64,000 nucleotides of DNA from the NCBI RefSeq assembly GCF_002929215.1, contig NZ_PJII01000001.1:62001-126000 (forward strand). Direction: 5' to 3'. Under the pieces are notes generated by a model that had not been told where the DNA came from, made no database searches, and was given only the letters and a program-made list of their open reading frames with translations. The stretch's first letter is position 1; each line of letters begins with the position of its first letter. Below are positions 1-8,961 of this stretch, one piece after another. The position numbers and the translations under genes were made by a program. This stretch comes from Arthrobacter sp. ZGTC412. Lineage in GTDB: Bacteria; Actinomycetota; Actinomycetes; Actinomycetales; Micrococcaceae.

Positions 1-3
1 CGC

Positions 4-50
4 ACGACGGCGCCTGCCGGGCTTGAGCCCGGCAGGCGCCGTCGTTGTTC
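4..50 (-). terminator. Strong hairpin downstream of ilvE
   Basis: A perfect 19-bp inverted repeat (4-22 with 27-45) with the 4-nt loop TTGA lies just after the ilvE stop. A short T-rich stretch (TTGTTC) follows on the plus strand. The sequence left of position 1 is not visible, so a minus-strand U-tract cannot be judged; it may terminate in both directions. Confidence 0.75.
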
Positions 51-64
51 CGTACCCTTGGTCC

Positions 65-1177
65 TTAGGCGAGCCGGGTCAGCCAGCCGTGCGTGTCAGG
101 AACGGTTCCGGTCTGTATGCCGAGCAGCTTCTCGCGGATGGCCATAGTGGTCTCCCCCGCCTTGGCGTCCTCGGAACCGATGAACTCGGTGGCATCCTTG
201 AGGACTCCGATCGGGGTGATGACCGCGGCCGTGCCGCAGGCGAAGACCTCCGCGATCTCGCCGGAGCCAACGCCGTTACGCCACTCGTCCAGGGTGATCT
301 TTCGCTCGCTGACTTCGCGGCCCATGTCCTTGGCCACCTGGATGACGGACATCCGGGTGATGCCTTCGAGGATGGTGCCGGTGAGCGCAGGCGTAACCAG
401 CGAGCCGTCCTTCATCACGAAGAAGACGTTCATGCCGCCCAGTTCTTCAACCGCATTGTCGTTGAACTGGTCCAGGAAAAGGACCTGCTTGCAGCCGTTG
501 GCTTCAGCCTCCTGCTGGGCAATCAGCGAAGCCGCGTAGTTGCCGCCGCATTTGGCATCGCCGGTTCCGCCGCGGCCGGCGCGGGCGTATTCCCGTGAGA
601 TCCAGATGGACACGGGCTTGAGCTCACCGCCGAAGTAGTTGCCTGCCGGTGAGGCGATCACCCGGAAGGAAACCTCGCGGGCCGCGCGGACACCCAGGAA
701 TGCCTCGGTGGCAATCATGAACGGCCGGAGGTACAGCGCTTCGCCGTCGCCGGCCGGAACCCATTCCTTATCGGCGGAAACGAGCTCGCGGATGGCTCCC
801 AGGAAGTACTCTGCCGGCAGTTCAGGAAGCGCAAGCCGGCGGGCCGACTTGTTCAGGCGCGCAGCGTTGGCTTCGGGGCGGAAGGACCAAACGGAGCCGT
901 CGGCGTGACGGTAGGCTTTAAGGCCTTCGAAGATCTCTTGGCCGTAGTGCAGCACCGCAGCCGACGGATCCAGGGCGATCGGCCCGTACGCTTCCACCCG
1001 GGCGTTGTGCCACCCGCCATTGCCGTTCGCGTCCACGCTGTAGTCGACAATGGCCGTGTGGTCGGTGAAGTGGTTGCCGAATCCCGGGTTGGCCAGGATT
1101 GCTGCACGCTCTTCAGCAGACTTCGGGTTGGCCGAGGGCTGCTGGCTGAAATCGACGCCATGGGCGGTCTGGGTCAT
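65..1177 (-). CDS. ilvE: Branched-chain amino acid aminotransferase
   Basis: PLP-dependent class IV aminotransferase of 370 residues, a normal length for actinobacterial IlvE. It carries out the last transamination to Val, Leu and Ile, and the reverse reaction, in the cytoplasm. The PLP-binding lysine is K209 in GDAKCGGNY. The EELGGMNVF segment near residue 245 and the GTILEGITR segment that follows are typical of the fold. The ATG at 1177 is preceded by GGAGG at a 4-nt distance, which fixes the start. It lies 104 bp downstream of leuB on the same strand, so the two may be cotranscribed. A strong terminator follows. The long plus-strand ORFs over it are codon-bias shadows. Confidence 0.97.
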   Translation of the reverse strand: MTQTAHGVDFSQQPSANPKSAEERAAILANPGFGNHFTDHTAIVDYSVDANGNGGWHNARVEAYGPIALDPSAAVLHYGQEIFEGLKAYRHADGSVWSFRPEANAARLNKSARRLALPELPAEYFLGAIRELVSADKEWVPAGDGEALYLRPFMIATEAFLGVRAAREVSFRVIASPAGNYFGGELKPVSIWISREYARAGRGGTGDAKCGGNYAASLIAQQEAEANGCKQVLFLDQFNDNAVEELGGMNVFFVMKDGSLVTPALTGTILEGITRMSVIQVAKDMGREVSERKITLDEWRNGVGSGEIAEVFACGTAAVITPIGVLKDATEFIGSEDAKAGETTMAIREKLLGIQTGTVPDTHGWLTRLA

Positions 1178-1281
1178 GGTTCCTCCACGATCGGCCGCCC
1201 TGCATTCAGCGTTGAACGGCGAGGCGGCATTTGGTGATTCGAGACAAGCTTACGCCCGATGCCGGAGGCCCTGGCGCGGGG

Positions 1282-2334
1282 TTAGAGGCCGGCGGCGATG
1301 GCGTCGCCCACCGCACTTGTGGTGCGTGCACCGCCGTCGCGCTTCTCGACGTCGGCAACCACTGCCGCTTCGATCCTGCGGGCCGCACGGGTGTAACCGA
1401 GGTGGTCCAGCAGGAGTGCCGCCGACAGGATGGCAGCGGTGGGGTCGGCCTTGCCCTGGCCGGCGATGTCCGGAGCGGAGCCATGGACGGGCTCAAACAT
1501 GGACGGCGCTGTGCGGTCCATGTTGATGTTCCCGGAAGCTGCCAGTCCGATGCCGCCGGTGATGGCTGCGGCAAGGTCCGTGAGGATGTCACCGAAGAGG
1601 TTGTCGGTGACGATCACATCGAAGCGTGACGGGTCGGTGACCATAAAGATCGTCGCGGCGTCCACATGCAGGTAGTCGTGGGTGACCTCCGGGAACTCCT
1701 GCGCCACGGCCTCCACCGTGCGCTTCCAGAGGTGCCCCGCGTAGACCAGGACGTTGTGCTTGTGGACCAGGGTGACATGCTTGCGCTCCCTGGCGCTGGC
1801 GCGGCGGAAGGCATCCCGGACAACACGCTCAACACCGTGGGCGGTGTTCAGCGAGACCTCTGTGGCCACCTCATGGGGGGTTCCCGCGCGAAGGGTGCCG
1901 CCGTTGCCGACGTAGGGACCTTCGGTGCCTTCGCGGACCACGATGAAGTCAATGACGCCGGGGTTGGCCAAGGGGCTGCCCACGGTTCCGTAGAGCCGGG
2001 ACGGCCGCAGGTTGACATAGTGGTCCAGGCTGAAACGGAGCTTGAGCAGCATCTCGCGCTCGATGATGCCGGAAGGAATGCGGGTGTCGCCGGGGGCTGC
2101 ACCAACAGCACCGAACAGGATGGCGTCCCTGGTACGAAGGTCGGTTAGGACATGGTCCGGCAGGGTTTCGCCCGTGGCCAGCCAGTGCTCCGCGCCGAGC
2201 TTGTAGTGCGTCTGCTTAAGCTCAACGCCCTCCGAGGCGACGGCCTTTTCCAGCACCTTTAGTGCTTCCGCAATGACCTCAGGGCCAATGCCGTCGCCGG
2301 GAATAACTGCCAGATCGATGGAGGATGCGCTCAT
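1282..2334 (-). CDS. leuB: 3-isopropylmalate dehydrogenase
   Basis: NAD-dependent beta-decarboxylating dehydrogenase of 350 residues that oxidises 3-isopropylmalate in leucine synthesis. The family signature is clear: the N-terminal [10 protein letters not shown] (11-20), the substrate loop [10 protein letters not shown] (132-141), the metal-binding VTDNLFGDI segment around residue 245, and [12 protein letters not shown] with the NAD loop near residue 285. The ATG start is at 2334. There is no clear Shine-Dalgarno, but a -10-like TACCCT sits 6 nt upstream, so the mRNA is probably leaderless. It is followed by ilvE, which acts in the same pathway. Confidence 0.97.
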   Translation of the reverse strand: MSASSIDLAVIPGDGIGPEVIAEALKVLEKAVASEGVELKQTHYKLGAEHWLATGETLPDHVLTDLRTRDAILFGAVGAAPGDTRIPSGIIEREMLLKLRFSLDHYVNLRPSRLYGTVGSPLANPGVIDFIVVREGTEGPYVGNGGTLRAGTPHEVATEVSLNTAHGVERVVRDAFRRASARERKHVTLVHKHNVLVYAGHLWKRTVEAVAQEFPEVTHDYLHVDAATIFMVTDPSRFDVIVTDNLFGDILTDLAAAITGGIGLAASGNINMDRTAPSMFEPVHGSAPDIAGQGKADPTAAILSAALLLDHLGYTRAARRIEAAVVADVEKRDGGARTTSAVGDAIAAGL

Positions 2335-2340
2335 GCTTTC

Positions 2341-2371
2341 AGGGTAGCCAAGATATCCATATGCTGGTCAA
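2341..2371 (-). promoter_or_regulatory. Candidate leaderless promoter of leuB
   Basis: On the minus strand a TACCCT hexamer (2341-2346) ends 6 nt before the leuB ATG. A TTGACC (2366-2371) lies 19 bp upstream of it. The 19-bp spacer is long, so the -35 assignment is weak. The absence of a ribosome binding site supports a start at +1. Confidence 0.4.
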
Positions 2372-2454
2372 GCTGTCTCATTATCCGAACAGCCGGACGG
2401 GCAGGGTCACCTTGCAGTGTGCGACCATCACCATCGAACAATACTAAGAGTGCG

Positions 2455-2486
2455 AAAAGCGCCGTGCACGTTTCCGGTCACGGCGC
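2455..2486 (-). terminator. Terminator after the CHATG-repeat gene
   Basis: An 8-bp stem (2459-2466 with 2479-2486) is followed on the minus strand by four T (2455-2458). It lies 46 bp downstream of the secreted-protein gene and separates it from leuB. Confidence 0.7.
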
Positions 2487-2531
2487 CTGCGCATCATTCA
2501 GTCGGTTGCCCTTCAGCGGGCTCCCAACCTT

Positions 2532-3392
2532 CTACCCTCGGTGCACGCGCCGGTCGCGTCCACCGCCGGTCTGGGTCCGCCGCGCCGTTATCGCCGCGCC
2601 CGCCAGCAGCACAGCTGCCACGCCTCCAATCCAGGGATCCAGTGCCCGCCCCGCTGATTCCGGAACGGCAGTCTGCACGTTGAAGCCCTCGTTCGGGGCA
2701 ACAACAGCGCCTGCCCCGCCACCGGCAGCCGCCGCGCCTGGAGCGGATGCGACGGGAACCACCCGCGTTACGACAGGCGGAACCACGGCAGGAGGCACCA
2801 CGGCAGGAGGCACTACGGCGGGCGGAACCGCTGGAGGGTTCACCGGAGGAACCACCGGTGACACCTTCACCGGGACACAGCCGTTGTTGTACGTGGCCTT
2901 GCCCTCATCGGTCCAGTTCTGGCCGTCGTAGATCACCTTGTTCGGCGGGATGATGTCCGCGCTGTGCTGGTGATGGTCACCGGCGTGGCCGTTAAGGCCC
3001 TGCAGTGCAATGGTGATGACCACGTAGGGGTTTGATTCCGAACCCGTCGCATGGCAAATCGTGATCTTCTTATCTTTGTCCTCATGCGGCGATCCACCCG
3101 GCTTGGCACAACCGGCATTCCACCAGTCCGCTTTGTCCAGGTTCCGCCCGCCGGGCAGCGCCTTCCCGCTATTGGCCGGGATGATGTCCTCTTCGTGCTG
3201 GTGGCCCATATGGGCCTTGAGCGCGTTGAGACTGATGGTGATTGGCACGTAAGGGTTCGTTTCCGAGCCCGTGGCGTGGCAGATGGTGATTTTTTCGCCG
3301 CCGCCGGACGATTCGTCCGTGGCAAGCGCCGTTGGTGAGGCACCCAGTAGTGCGAGGCTAGTAACCCCCAGCACGGCAAGGATCCGTTTCAT
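2532..3392 (-). CDS. Secreted, membrane-anchored protein with two CHATG repeats
   Basis: 286 residues, function unknown. It has a Sec signal peptide (1-24, likely cleavage ALA|TD). Two tandem copies of a roughly 60-residue repeat follow, at 34-97 and 109-175. Each begins ITICHATGSE(T/S)NPYV, carries a His-rich stretch (H61/H64/H66; H136/H140/H141/H143) and DIIP, and ends in a second Cys (C38/C95; C113/C172). A Pro/Val-rich linker of PPAVV units (about 178-210) leads to a C-terminal transmembrane helix near 255-272 and an Arg-rich tail. This is a wall-spanning surface-protein layout, but no LPxTG motif is visible. Disulfide formation and metal binding by the His clusters are inference. It is monocistronic, with its own terminator and a 207-bp upstream region. 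Confidence 0.8.
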   Translation of the reverse strand: MKRILAVLGVTSLALLGASPTALATDESSGGGEKITICHATGSETNPYVPITISLNALKAHMGHQHEEDIIPANSGKALPGGRNLDKADWWNAGCAKPGGSPHEDKDKKITICHATGSESNPYVVITIALQGLNGHAGDHHQHSADIIPPNKVIYDGQNWTDEGKATYNNGCVPVKVSPVVPPVNPPAVPPAVVPPAVVPPAVVPPVVTRVVPVASAPGAAAAGGGAGAVVAPNEGFNVQTAVPESAGRALDPWIGGVAAVLLAGAAITARRTQTGGGRDRRVHRG

Positions 3393-3542
3393 TTCCGTCT
3401 CCGTCCATAGTCTGCTTCAAACTGCGCAGACGCGAAGGAGAACACGACCGCCCCGCACTGACGGGTCAACAAAGGCAAACAGACAGCATCGGGGCGACGG
3501 TTCTCCCAGATGCGAACTGTCAGTTTGCTAACAGGATCAGGC

Positions 3543-3585
3543 TAGGGACTTACGCATACGGATTCCCCAGTAGGACGTACTCATA
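3543..3585 (-). promoter_or_regulatory. Direct-repeat candidate operator upstream of the CHATG-repeat gene
   Basis: On the minus strand two related 15-16-nt motifs of the form TATGmGTAmGTCC(C)TA occur at 3571-3585 and 3543-3558, with starts about 28 bp apart. They lie some 150-190 bp upstream of the CHATG gene and just after the 3' end of metG. Spacing near 2.7 helical turns would suit a regulator; which one is not known. Confidence 0.35.
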
Positions 3586-3599
3586 TCCGGAACACGGCA

Positions 3600-5162
3600 T
3601 TACTTGGCCTCAGCAGGCTCCTCGTACTTGGGGAACACCGGCGAGGGAGCCGGCAGTTCAGTCCCCGCGGCAATCGGCGTTCCGATGGCGGAGAACTGGC
3701 GGGCCTCCCCTTCCGGCTGGCCGAGGGTGGCAAGGAGGGCCGCTGTTGCCGTCGGCATGACCGGCTGGGCGAGGATGGCCACGATCCGCAGGACTTCCAG
3801 GGTCACGTACAGCACGGTGTTCATGCGTTCGACGTCGGTTTTCCGCAGCACCCACGGCGCCTGCTCGGCGAAGTAGGCGTTGGTGTCACCCAGGACGCCC
3901 CAGATCGCTTCGAGGGCGCGGCTGAATTCCTGCTTCTCAAACGCTGCCCGCGCAGCTTCGAGGAGTCCGCCGGCCTGCGCCAGGATGGCGTTGTCCTCCA
4001 CCGTGAACGCGCCTGGAACGGGCACTTTGCCCTCGCAGTTCTTGGCCACCATGGACAGGGAGCGCTGGGCAAGGTTACCGAAGTTGTTCGCGAGATCGGC
4101 GTTCATGCGGCCAACGATTGCGTCGTGGTTGTAGCTGCCGTCCGCGCCGAAGGGCACTTCCCGCAGGAAGAAGAAACGCACCTGGTCAAGGCCGTACTGC
4201 TCCACGAAGTCGGCAGGGGCCACCACATTTCCCAGCGACTTGGACATCTTGACTCCGTTGTTGTGCAGGAACCCATGGATCATGACCCGCTTGGGGAGAT
4301 CAATGCCGGCGCTCATCAGGAAGGCGGGCCAGTAGATGGCGTGGAACCGGGAGATGTCCTTGCCAATGACGTGGACATCGGCTGGCCAAAACCTCCGGAA
4401 CTTTTCCGAATCGACGTCGGGGTAGCCCACTCCGGTGAGGTAGTTGGTCAGGGCGTCCACCCAGACATACATCACGTGCTTTTCGTTGCCGGGAACCGGG
4501 ACGCCCCAGTCAAATGTGGTGCGGCTGATCGAGAGGTCCTCCAGGCCGCGCTTGACGAAGCTGATGACTTCATTGAAGCGGTACTGCGGCGCGCCAAACT
4601 CCGGCTGGGCCTCGTAGAGGGCCAGGAGCTTGTCCTGGTAGGCGGAAAGCCGGAAGAAGTAGCTCTCCTCCGCCGTCCAGGTCACCTCGGTGTCCGTCTC
4701 CTTGGAGTAGCGCACGCCGTCATCCTTGACGACCGTGTCGTCCTCCACGTAGAACGCCTCGTCCCGGACGGAGTACCAGCCCTCGTACTTGGACAGGTAG
4801 ATGTCCCCGTTGGCTTCCATCTTCTTCCAGATGGCCTGCGAGGCAGCGTAGTGGTCCTCGTCCGTGGTCCGGATGAAGCGGTCGTACGAGATGCCCAGGG
4901 CAGAGTGTGCCCCCTTGAAGACCTCGACGTTCCGGTCCACCAGCTCCTTCGGCGTGATGCCTTCCTTTTCGGCGGTCTGGGCGATCTTCATCCCGTGCTC
5001 GTCCGTGCCGGTCAGGAACATCACGTCATACCCGTCAAGCCGCTTGAACCGCGCCATGGCGTCGGTGGCAATGTACTCGTAGGCGTGGCCGATGTGGGGC
5101 ACGCCGTTGGGGTAGGTGATAGCCGTGGTGATGTAGAACGGCGTTTTCTGTGAAGCAGTCAC
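3600..5162 (-). CDS. metG: Methionyl-tRNA synthetase
   Basis: Class I aminoacyl-tRNA synthetase of 520 residues that charges tRNA-Met. The ATP-binding HIGH motif is at residues 23-26 ([10 protein letters not shown]). FLTGTDEHG follows near residue 50 and KMSKSLGN near residue 305. The anticodon-binding helical domain occupies the C-terminal third. There is no C-terminal tRNA-binding (Trbp111-like) domain, so this is the short form common in actinobacteria. The start is GTG (5160-5162). The 33-bp gap to the upstream ABC ATPase gene suggests that the three minus-strand genes may share transcription. Confidence 0.97.
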   Translation of the reverse strand: MTASQKTPFYITTAITYPNGVPHIGHAYEYIATDAMARFKRLDGYDVMFLTGTDEHGMKIAQTAEKEGITPKELVDRNVEVFKGAHSALGISYDRFIRTTDEDHYAASQAIWKKMEANGDIYLSKYEGWYSVRDEAFYVEDDTVVKDDGVRYSKETDTEVTWTAEESYFFRLSAYQDKLLALYEAQPEFGAPQYRFNEVISFVKRGLEDLSISRTTFDWGVPVPGNEKHVMYVWVDALTNYLTGVGYPDVDSEKFRRFWPADVHVIGKDISRFHAIYWPAFLMSAGIDLPKRVMIHGFLHNNGVKMSKSLGNVVAPADFVEQYGLDQVRFFFLREVPFGADGSYNHDAIVGRMNADLANNFGNLAQRSLSMVAKNCEGKVPVPGAFTVEDNAILAQAGGLLEAARAAFEKQEFSRALEAIWGVLGDTNAYFAEQAPWVLRKTDVERMNTVLYVTLEVLRIVAILAQPVMPTATAALLATLGQPEGEARQFSAIGTPIAAGTELPAPSPVFPKYEEPAEAK

Positions 5163-5195
5163 GGGCGGACGTTACCTTCGGTGCGGAGGGACAGG

Positions 5196-5951
5196 CTAAA
5201 TCAGTTCGGTCAGGGAATCGCTGAGCCGGACGAGTTCGTGGTCGTGCGAGGCCACCAGGACTGCGATGCCGTCCGACGTGGTGTCTTTCAGAATGCTGAT
5301 GATGCGGTTCGCCGAGGCACGGTCCAGGCTCGCTGTGGGTTCGTCCACCACCAGGACCCTGGTGCCCAGGATCAGGGCACGGGCGATGGCTACGCGCTGG
5401 CGTTCGCCGCCGGACAGCTGGGCAGGGCGGTGCCGCATGCGGCGGCCCAGGCCCACGAGGTCCAGCAGGTCCTTGGCCATGTCCCGGCGCTGGTCCACTT
5501 CCCCGTCCGGAACGGCCGGCAGGAGCACGTTCTCGAGTGCACTCATTCCATCGATGAGGGCACCGCCCTGGTCAACGTAACCAATCAGGGCACGACGGCG
5601 GTCGGCGATTTCATCGTCGCCCATGCTCTCCAGGGAGTCACCCTCCCAAAAGACACGGCCCGACGTTGGCAGGGTCAGCCCCGCGCCGACTGTCAGGATG
5701 CTGGTCTTGCCGGATCCGCTTCGGCCGGCGACGCAGTGCATCTCACCCGCGTGCAGCGTAAGGTCGAAGCCTTCCACCACGCTGACTGCCTCCGCGCCGC
5801 CCTTGCCGCCGCCGTAGCGGATGGTGATGTCGCTCAGTTCCAGCGGTGTCTCGTGGTCAGCGGCTTTGACGATGGTGTTGGCGCGCGTCTGGAGGGGGAC
5901 GTCGCCGGAGCCGCTCCTGCGGCTCCGCTGGACATTGGTCTGGTTTGTCAT
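5196..5951 (-). CDS. ABC transporter ATP-binding protein (MacB/LolD-like)
   Basis: 251-residue ABC ATPase, partner of the FtsX-like permease encoded just upstream. Walker A is GRSGSGKTS (76-84), the signature is LSGGERQR near 176, Walker B is VLVVDEP near 200, and the switch His is in VASHDHE near 235. The ATG at 5951 overlaps the permease stop in an ATGA tetranucleotide, which indicates translational coupling and rules out the longer reading to 6017. The roughly 33-residue N-terminal extension before the NBD is basic and unlike typical LolD-type proteins. Substrate is unknown. The pairing fits export of lipid, peptide or envelope material rather than uptake, as no binding protein is present. 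Confidence 0.9.
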   Translation of the reverse strand: MTNQTNVQRSRRSGSGDVPLQTRANTIVKAADHETPLELSDITIRYGGGKGGAEAVSVVEGFDLTLHAGEMHCVAGRSGSGKTSILTVGAGLTLPTSGRVFWEGDSLESMGDDEIADRRRALIGYVDQGGALIDGMSALENVLLPAVPDGEVDQRRDMAKDLLDLVGLGRRMRHRPAQLSGGERQRVAIARALILGTRVLVVDEPTASLDRASANRIISILKDTTSDGIAVLVASHDHELVRLSDSLTELI

Positions 5952-8746
5952 TGGACCACTTTCGTTGCAATCGGTATCCAGCAAAGTACAGCCACGAGGC
6001 CGGCCACGCCTGCCCACAGCGCGGCATAGGGGGCCAACAGCAGCCCGATGCCCAGGGCGCCCAGCACGCCCAGCGGCAGTGCCACGCTCCCCACCAGCGC
6101 GTTCTCGAACAGCCGGACCTGGCGGAGCATGTCCGGGTTCCAGCCCATGGCTTCGAGGATGCCCAGGTATTGACGCTTGGCGATGAGCTCAAAGCGTCCG
6201 GTGACCAGGGTCAGGACCAATCCCACGATCACGCCCGCAAGAGCCAGGAGAATGCTCGGCAGTGCCACGCTCGCAGCGGCGAGTCCGCTCAGGGCACTGG
6301 CGCCGGCTGCGCGGGGAATGTCGATCAGCAGCGCGATGAGTCCGCCCACGGCAGCGCCGAAGACGCCGACGGCAACGGCCAGGGCCAGGGTGTTGAACTT
6401 GTTGGTGCCCAACTGGCGGTTCGCGAAGGTCAGCGGCGAATCCACCGGAATGAGGCGCTCGTCATGCTGCGGTTCCTGGTCGATGACGTCGCGGTGGCGC
6501 AGTTGCTGAGCTGCGAAGAACGCAGCACCGGCGTAAAGGACCAGGACGGAAACGCAGACGAGGGCAGTCGTGAGGCTCAAGCTGACGAGGCTCAGAACGA
6601 TGCCGGCCACGGCAAGCAGTACCGCACCCACACCGAACTCCTCGAGCACCCAGCTGCGGATGCGGCGCTGGGTCCACCCCATGGCGCGCAGTGTTCCTGC
6701 TTCGCTCCGTCGTTTGCGGACGTAGCTCACTGTGGAAGCGCCGGTGAGGAGGGCAGCTCCGCAAAGCGTCAGGAAGAGCAGCGTGATGTTCGTTCCGGAC
6801 AGCGAACCCGTCACGGCGTCGGCGGCGTTCTGCCTGACCCATGACTGCCGGACCGTGCCAAGGTCGGATTCCTTGCCGGCGTCGTCCTTGGAGTAGCCGG
6901 GAACGAAGATGCTGGCGTCCTCCCGGGCCGACCCGGCCACGATGGTGGCTTCCAATCCCATCCCGCGGATCTCGGTTGCCAGCTTCTCCACCTCCGGCTG
7001 GGCTTCTTTCCAGCTGCCGGGTGCACCGGCGCGCACACGGACGGCGTCGATGACTGCGGCGTTTTCCTTGTAGCCGCGGGCAGCAGCCAGGCCGTAGTAG
7101 TCGGTGATCGCGCCGGCAGACTGGCTCGCAAGGCCCGTGGCGCTCAGCGACGGTTCGAGCGCGGTGGCCGGAACGTCCTTGCCCTCGGCGTCCTTGACCA
7201 GAGTGAAGGGAGCGGGGTCGTAGCCGCCCAACGGAAGCTTGTTGACGTCACCGGCGGCCTCTGCCACTGCGGATGGATCAAAGGTTCCGTAGACCATGGC
7301 AAGTGGGGCTGTCGCCTTCTGCTCCCCCGTCTCCAGGTTTTCCCGGTAGGAGCGTTCGTCCACAGGCTCGCGCTGGGTCTGGTCAACGGGGGTGCCGTTG
7401 GCGCCCTTTTCGGGCAGCCTGTTAACCGTGACCCACTCGCCCGGTACCGCGGTCTTGTCGACCGCGCCGTTTGCCGCCGTCTCGCCGTCGGCGTATTTCG
7501 GGGCAGCCGCGAAGTCCGTGCTCCACTCGGCGGGGGTGTAAAGCCCCTGGTTAAAGTTGCCCGTAGCGCCGAGGACTGAGGAGTGGTCCGTGGAGCCAGG
7601 CCAGGAGAGAACGAAGGGGTCCTTCGAGACAAACGGGAGGTAGTCCTGGCCCAATGACTGGGAGGCAGTTCCAACGTCCTTGACTACCTTGCCGGCGTCG
7701 TCGATTTCCTCGATCTTGACGTTGTACTTCAGGTCCAGGGAGGTGCCCGAGCGCACAATGAGGGGAATGGCCTGGGAATCGGCGGTCAGCTGGCCGTTGC
7801 GCTTGGCCTGCTGGTACTGCGTCATCAGGGGTGCCCAGTATTTGAGCTTCACGCCCAGGAAGTCCGGGCCTTCTTCCAGCTCGTCCAAGCCAATGCCGTT
7901 GGTGAACAGGCCTTCAAAGTAGCGGCCGATGGCGCCGGCATCCCGCGCGTCAGCAGGCGGGGCTTTTTCCAGCGGGGCCAGGAATTCACCGGCAGAACCC
8001 AGGAGGGCGCGCTCGGCGGCGGGATCCACGGCGACCACGGATTCCGTGACCTCCGGCGCGAGGGGCAGCGACACGGACAGGTTGAAGAGGTTGTGTTCGG
8101 AACCGCCAGCCGGGGCAGCGAACTTGATGCCCGTTTCATCCTCAGGAGCGGCGATGCGGATACTGCTCCCCCCGGCGGCCTGCTCCTCCACAAGCTTGGC
8201 CTTGCCCAGGGTGCCTTCCGCCGTGGACTTGAAGAGCGTCTGCTCTGAGACGCCGTCGGAGCTCACGGCACTGGCGGTCAGGCGGTATTTTTTTGCCTCA
8301 TCGCTGAGAACCGACTCGGCCGCGGGCCAGTCTGCCGGCGCGGTGGCACCCGCCGCCTGGTCAGCCGACGCCGTGCCTGCAAGTCCGGCGTTGTAGCCGA
8401 GGTAGTCCATAGCGTCCAGCCGCGGCGCCTCAAGGTTCTGGGTCACCCGGGACACGAGGCTGATGGGCGCTGCCACCGAGGTTCCGGACAGCTTCCGGAT
8501 GGCCTCCAGCTGCTCAAAGCTGATGCCGCCGGTGCCGTTGGCGATTTCCGGCTGCAGCAGCGCACCGGAGGGCGCCTTTGCCTGGACCAGGACATCGTAG
8601 AGCCCCCGCGAATTCTCATCCACTGTCCGACTGAGCGCGGCCTGCGACTGGCTTTGGACGAGGACCGACAAGCACATGGCTGCGATCAAGATGGCCGCGG
8701 TCAACAGCAGCACTCTGCTTCTGATGAACCTCTGGACGGCGTTCAT
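5948..8746 (-). CDS. FtsX-like ABC transporter permease with a large extracellular domain
   Basis: 932-residue integral membrane protein. One N-terminal transmembrane helix (about 12-32) is followed by an extracytoplasmic region of roughly 600 residues. Two FtsX-type membrane blocks follow in the last third. Each block has the cytoplasmic coupling motif with AMGW: EAGTLRAMGWTQRRI, and later GILEAMGWNPDML. MacB-type mechanotransmission permeases have this arrangement, although here the periplasm-like domain is unusually long. The ATG at 8746 has AGGGAG 4-5 nt upstream. It overlaps the ATPase gene by 4 bp. The family normally couples ATP hydrolysis to envelope processes; no substrate can be read from the sequence. 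Confidence 0.88.
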   Translation of the reverse strand: MNAVQRFIRSRVLLLTAAILIAAMCLSVLVQSQSQAALSRTVDENSRGLYDVLVQAKAPSGALLQPEIANGTGGISFEQLEAIRKLSGTSVAAPISLVSRVTQNLEAPRLDAMDYLGYNAGLAGTASADQAAGATAPADWPAAESVLSDEAKKYRLTASAVSSDGVSEQTLFKSTAEGTLGKAKLVEEQAAGGSSIRIAAPEDETGIKFAAPAGGSEHNLFNLSVSLPLAPEVTESVVAVDPAAERALLGSAGEFLAPLEKAPPADARDAGAIGRYFEGLFTNGIGLDELEEGPDFLGVKLKYWAPLMTQYQQAKRNGQLTADSQAIPLIVRSGTSLDLKYNVKIEEIDDAGKVVKDVGTASQSLGQDYLPFVSKDPFVLSWPGSTDHSSVLGATGNFNQGLYTPAEWSTDFAAAPKYADGETAANGAVDKTAVPGEWVTVNRLPEKGANGTPVDQTQREPVDERSYRENLETGEQKATAPLAMVYGTFDPSAVAEAAGDVNKLPLGGYDPAPFTLVKDAEGKDVPATALEPSLSATGLASQSAGAITDYYGLAAARGYKENAAVIDAVRVRAGAPGSWKEAQPEVEKLATEIRGMGLEATIVAGSAREDASIFVPGYSKDDAGKESDLGTVRQSWVRQNAADAVTGSLSGTNITLLFLTLCGAALLTGASTVSYVRKRRSEAGTLRAMGWTQRRIRSWVLEEFGVGAVLLAVAGIVLSLVSLSLTTALVCVSVLVLYAGAAFFAAQQLRHRDVIDQEPQHDERLIPVDSPLTFANRQLGTNKFNTLALAVAVGVFGAAVGGLIALLIDIPRAAGASALSGLAAASVALPSILLALAGVIVGLVLTLVTGRFELIAKRQYLGILEAMGWNPDMLRQVRLFENALVGSVALPLGVLGALGIGLLLAPYAALWAGVAGLVAVLCWIPIATKVVQ

Positions 8747-8832
8747 GGAACTCCCTGAAACCTGGATTGCGTGCGCACATCCGAGACCGCGCCGGGCGGG
8801 CGTGGACGATTACGGACGGATGTGCAAAAGGT

Positions 8833-8895
8833 ATTGGCCGGCCTGCCGGCACGGTCCTGAACCAGGACCCAGCCATTGTAAGCAGACCGGCCAAT
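8833..8895. repeat. Nested inverted repeats downstream of serA
   Basis: An outer 9-bp perfect inverted repeat (8833-8841 with 8887-8895) encloses a 7-bp hairpin (8853-8859 with 8863-8869). It lies 67-129 bp after the serA stop and before the permease gene. It could act as a terminator or mRNA-stabilising structure, but no run of T follows directly. Confidence 0.5.
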
Positions 8896-8961
8896 CATAC
8901 GTGGCCCCGCCGGGACGCGCCGAGCGGAGGGCGGAAGTGCGGCGTTTCGGCGGACCGGAGG

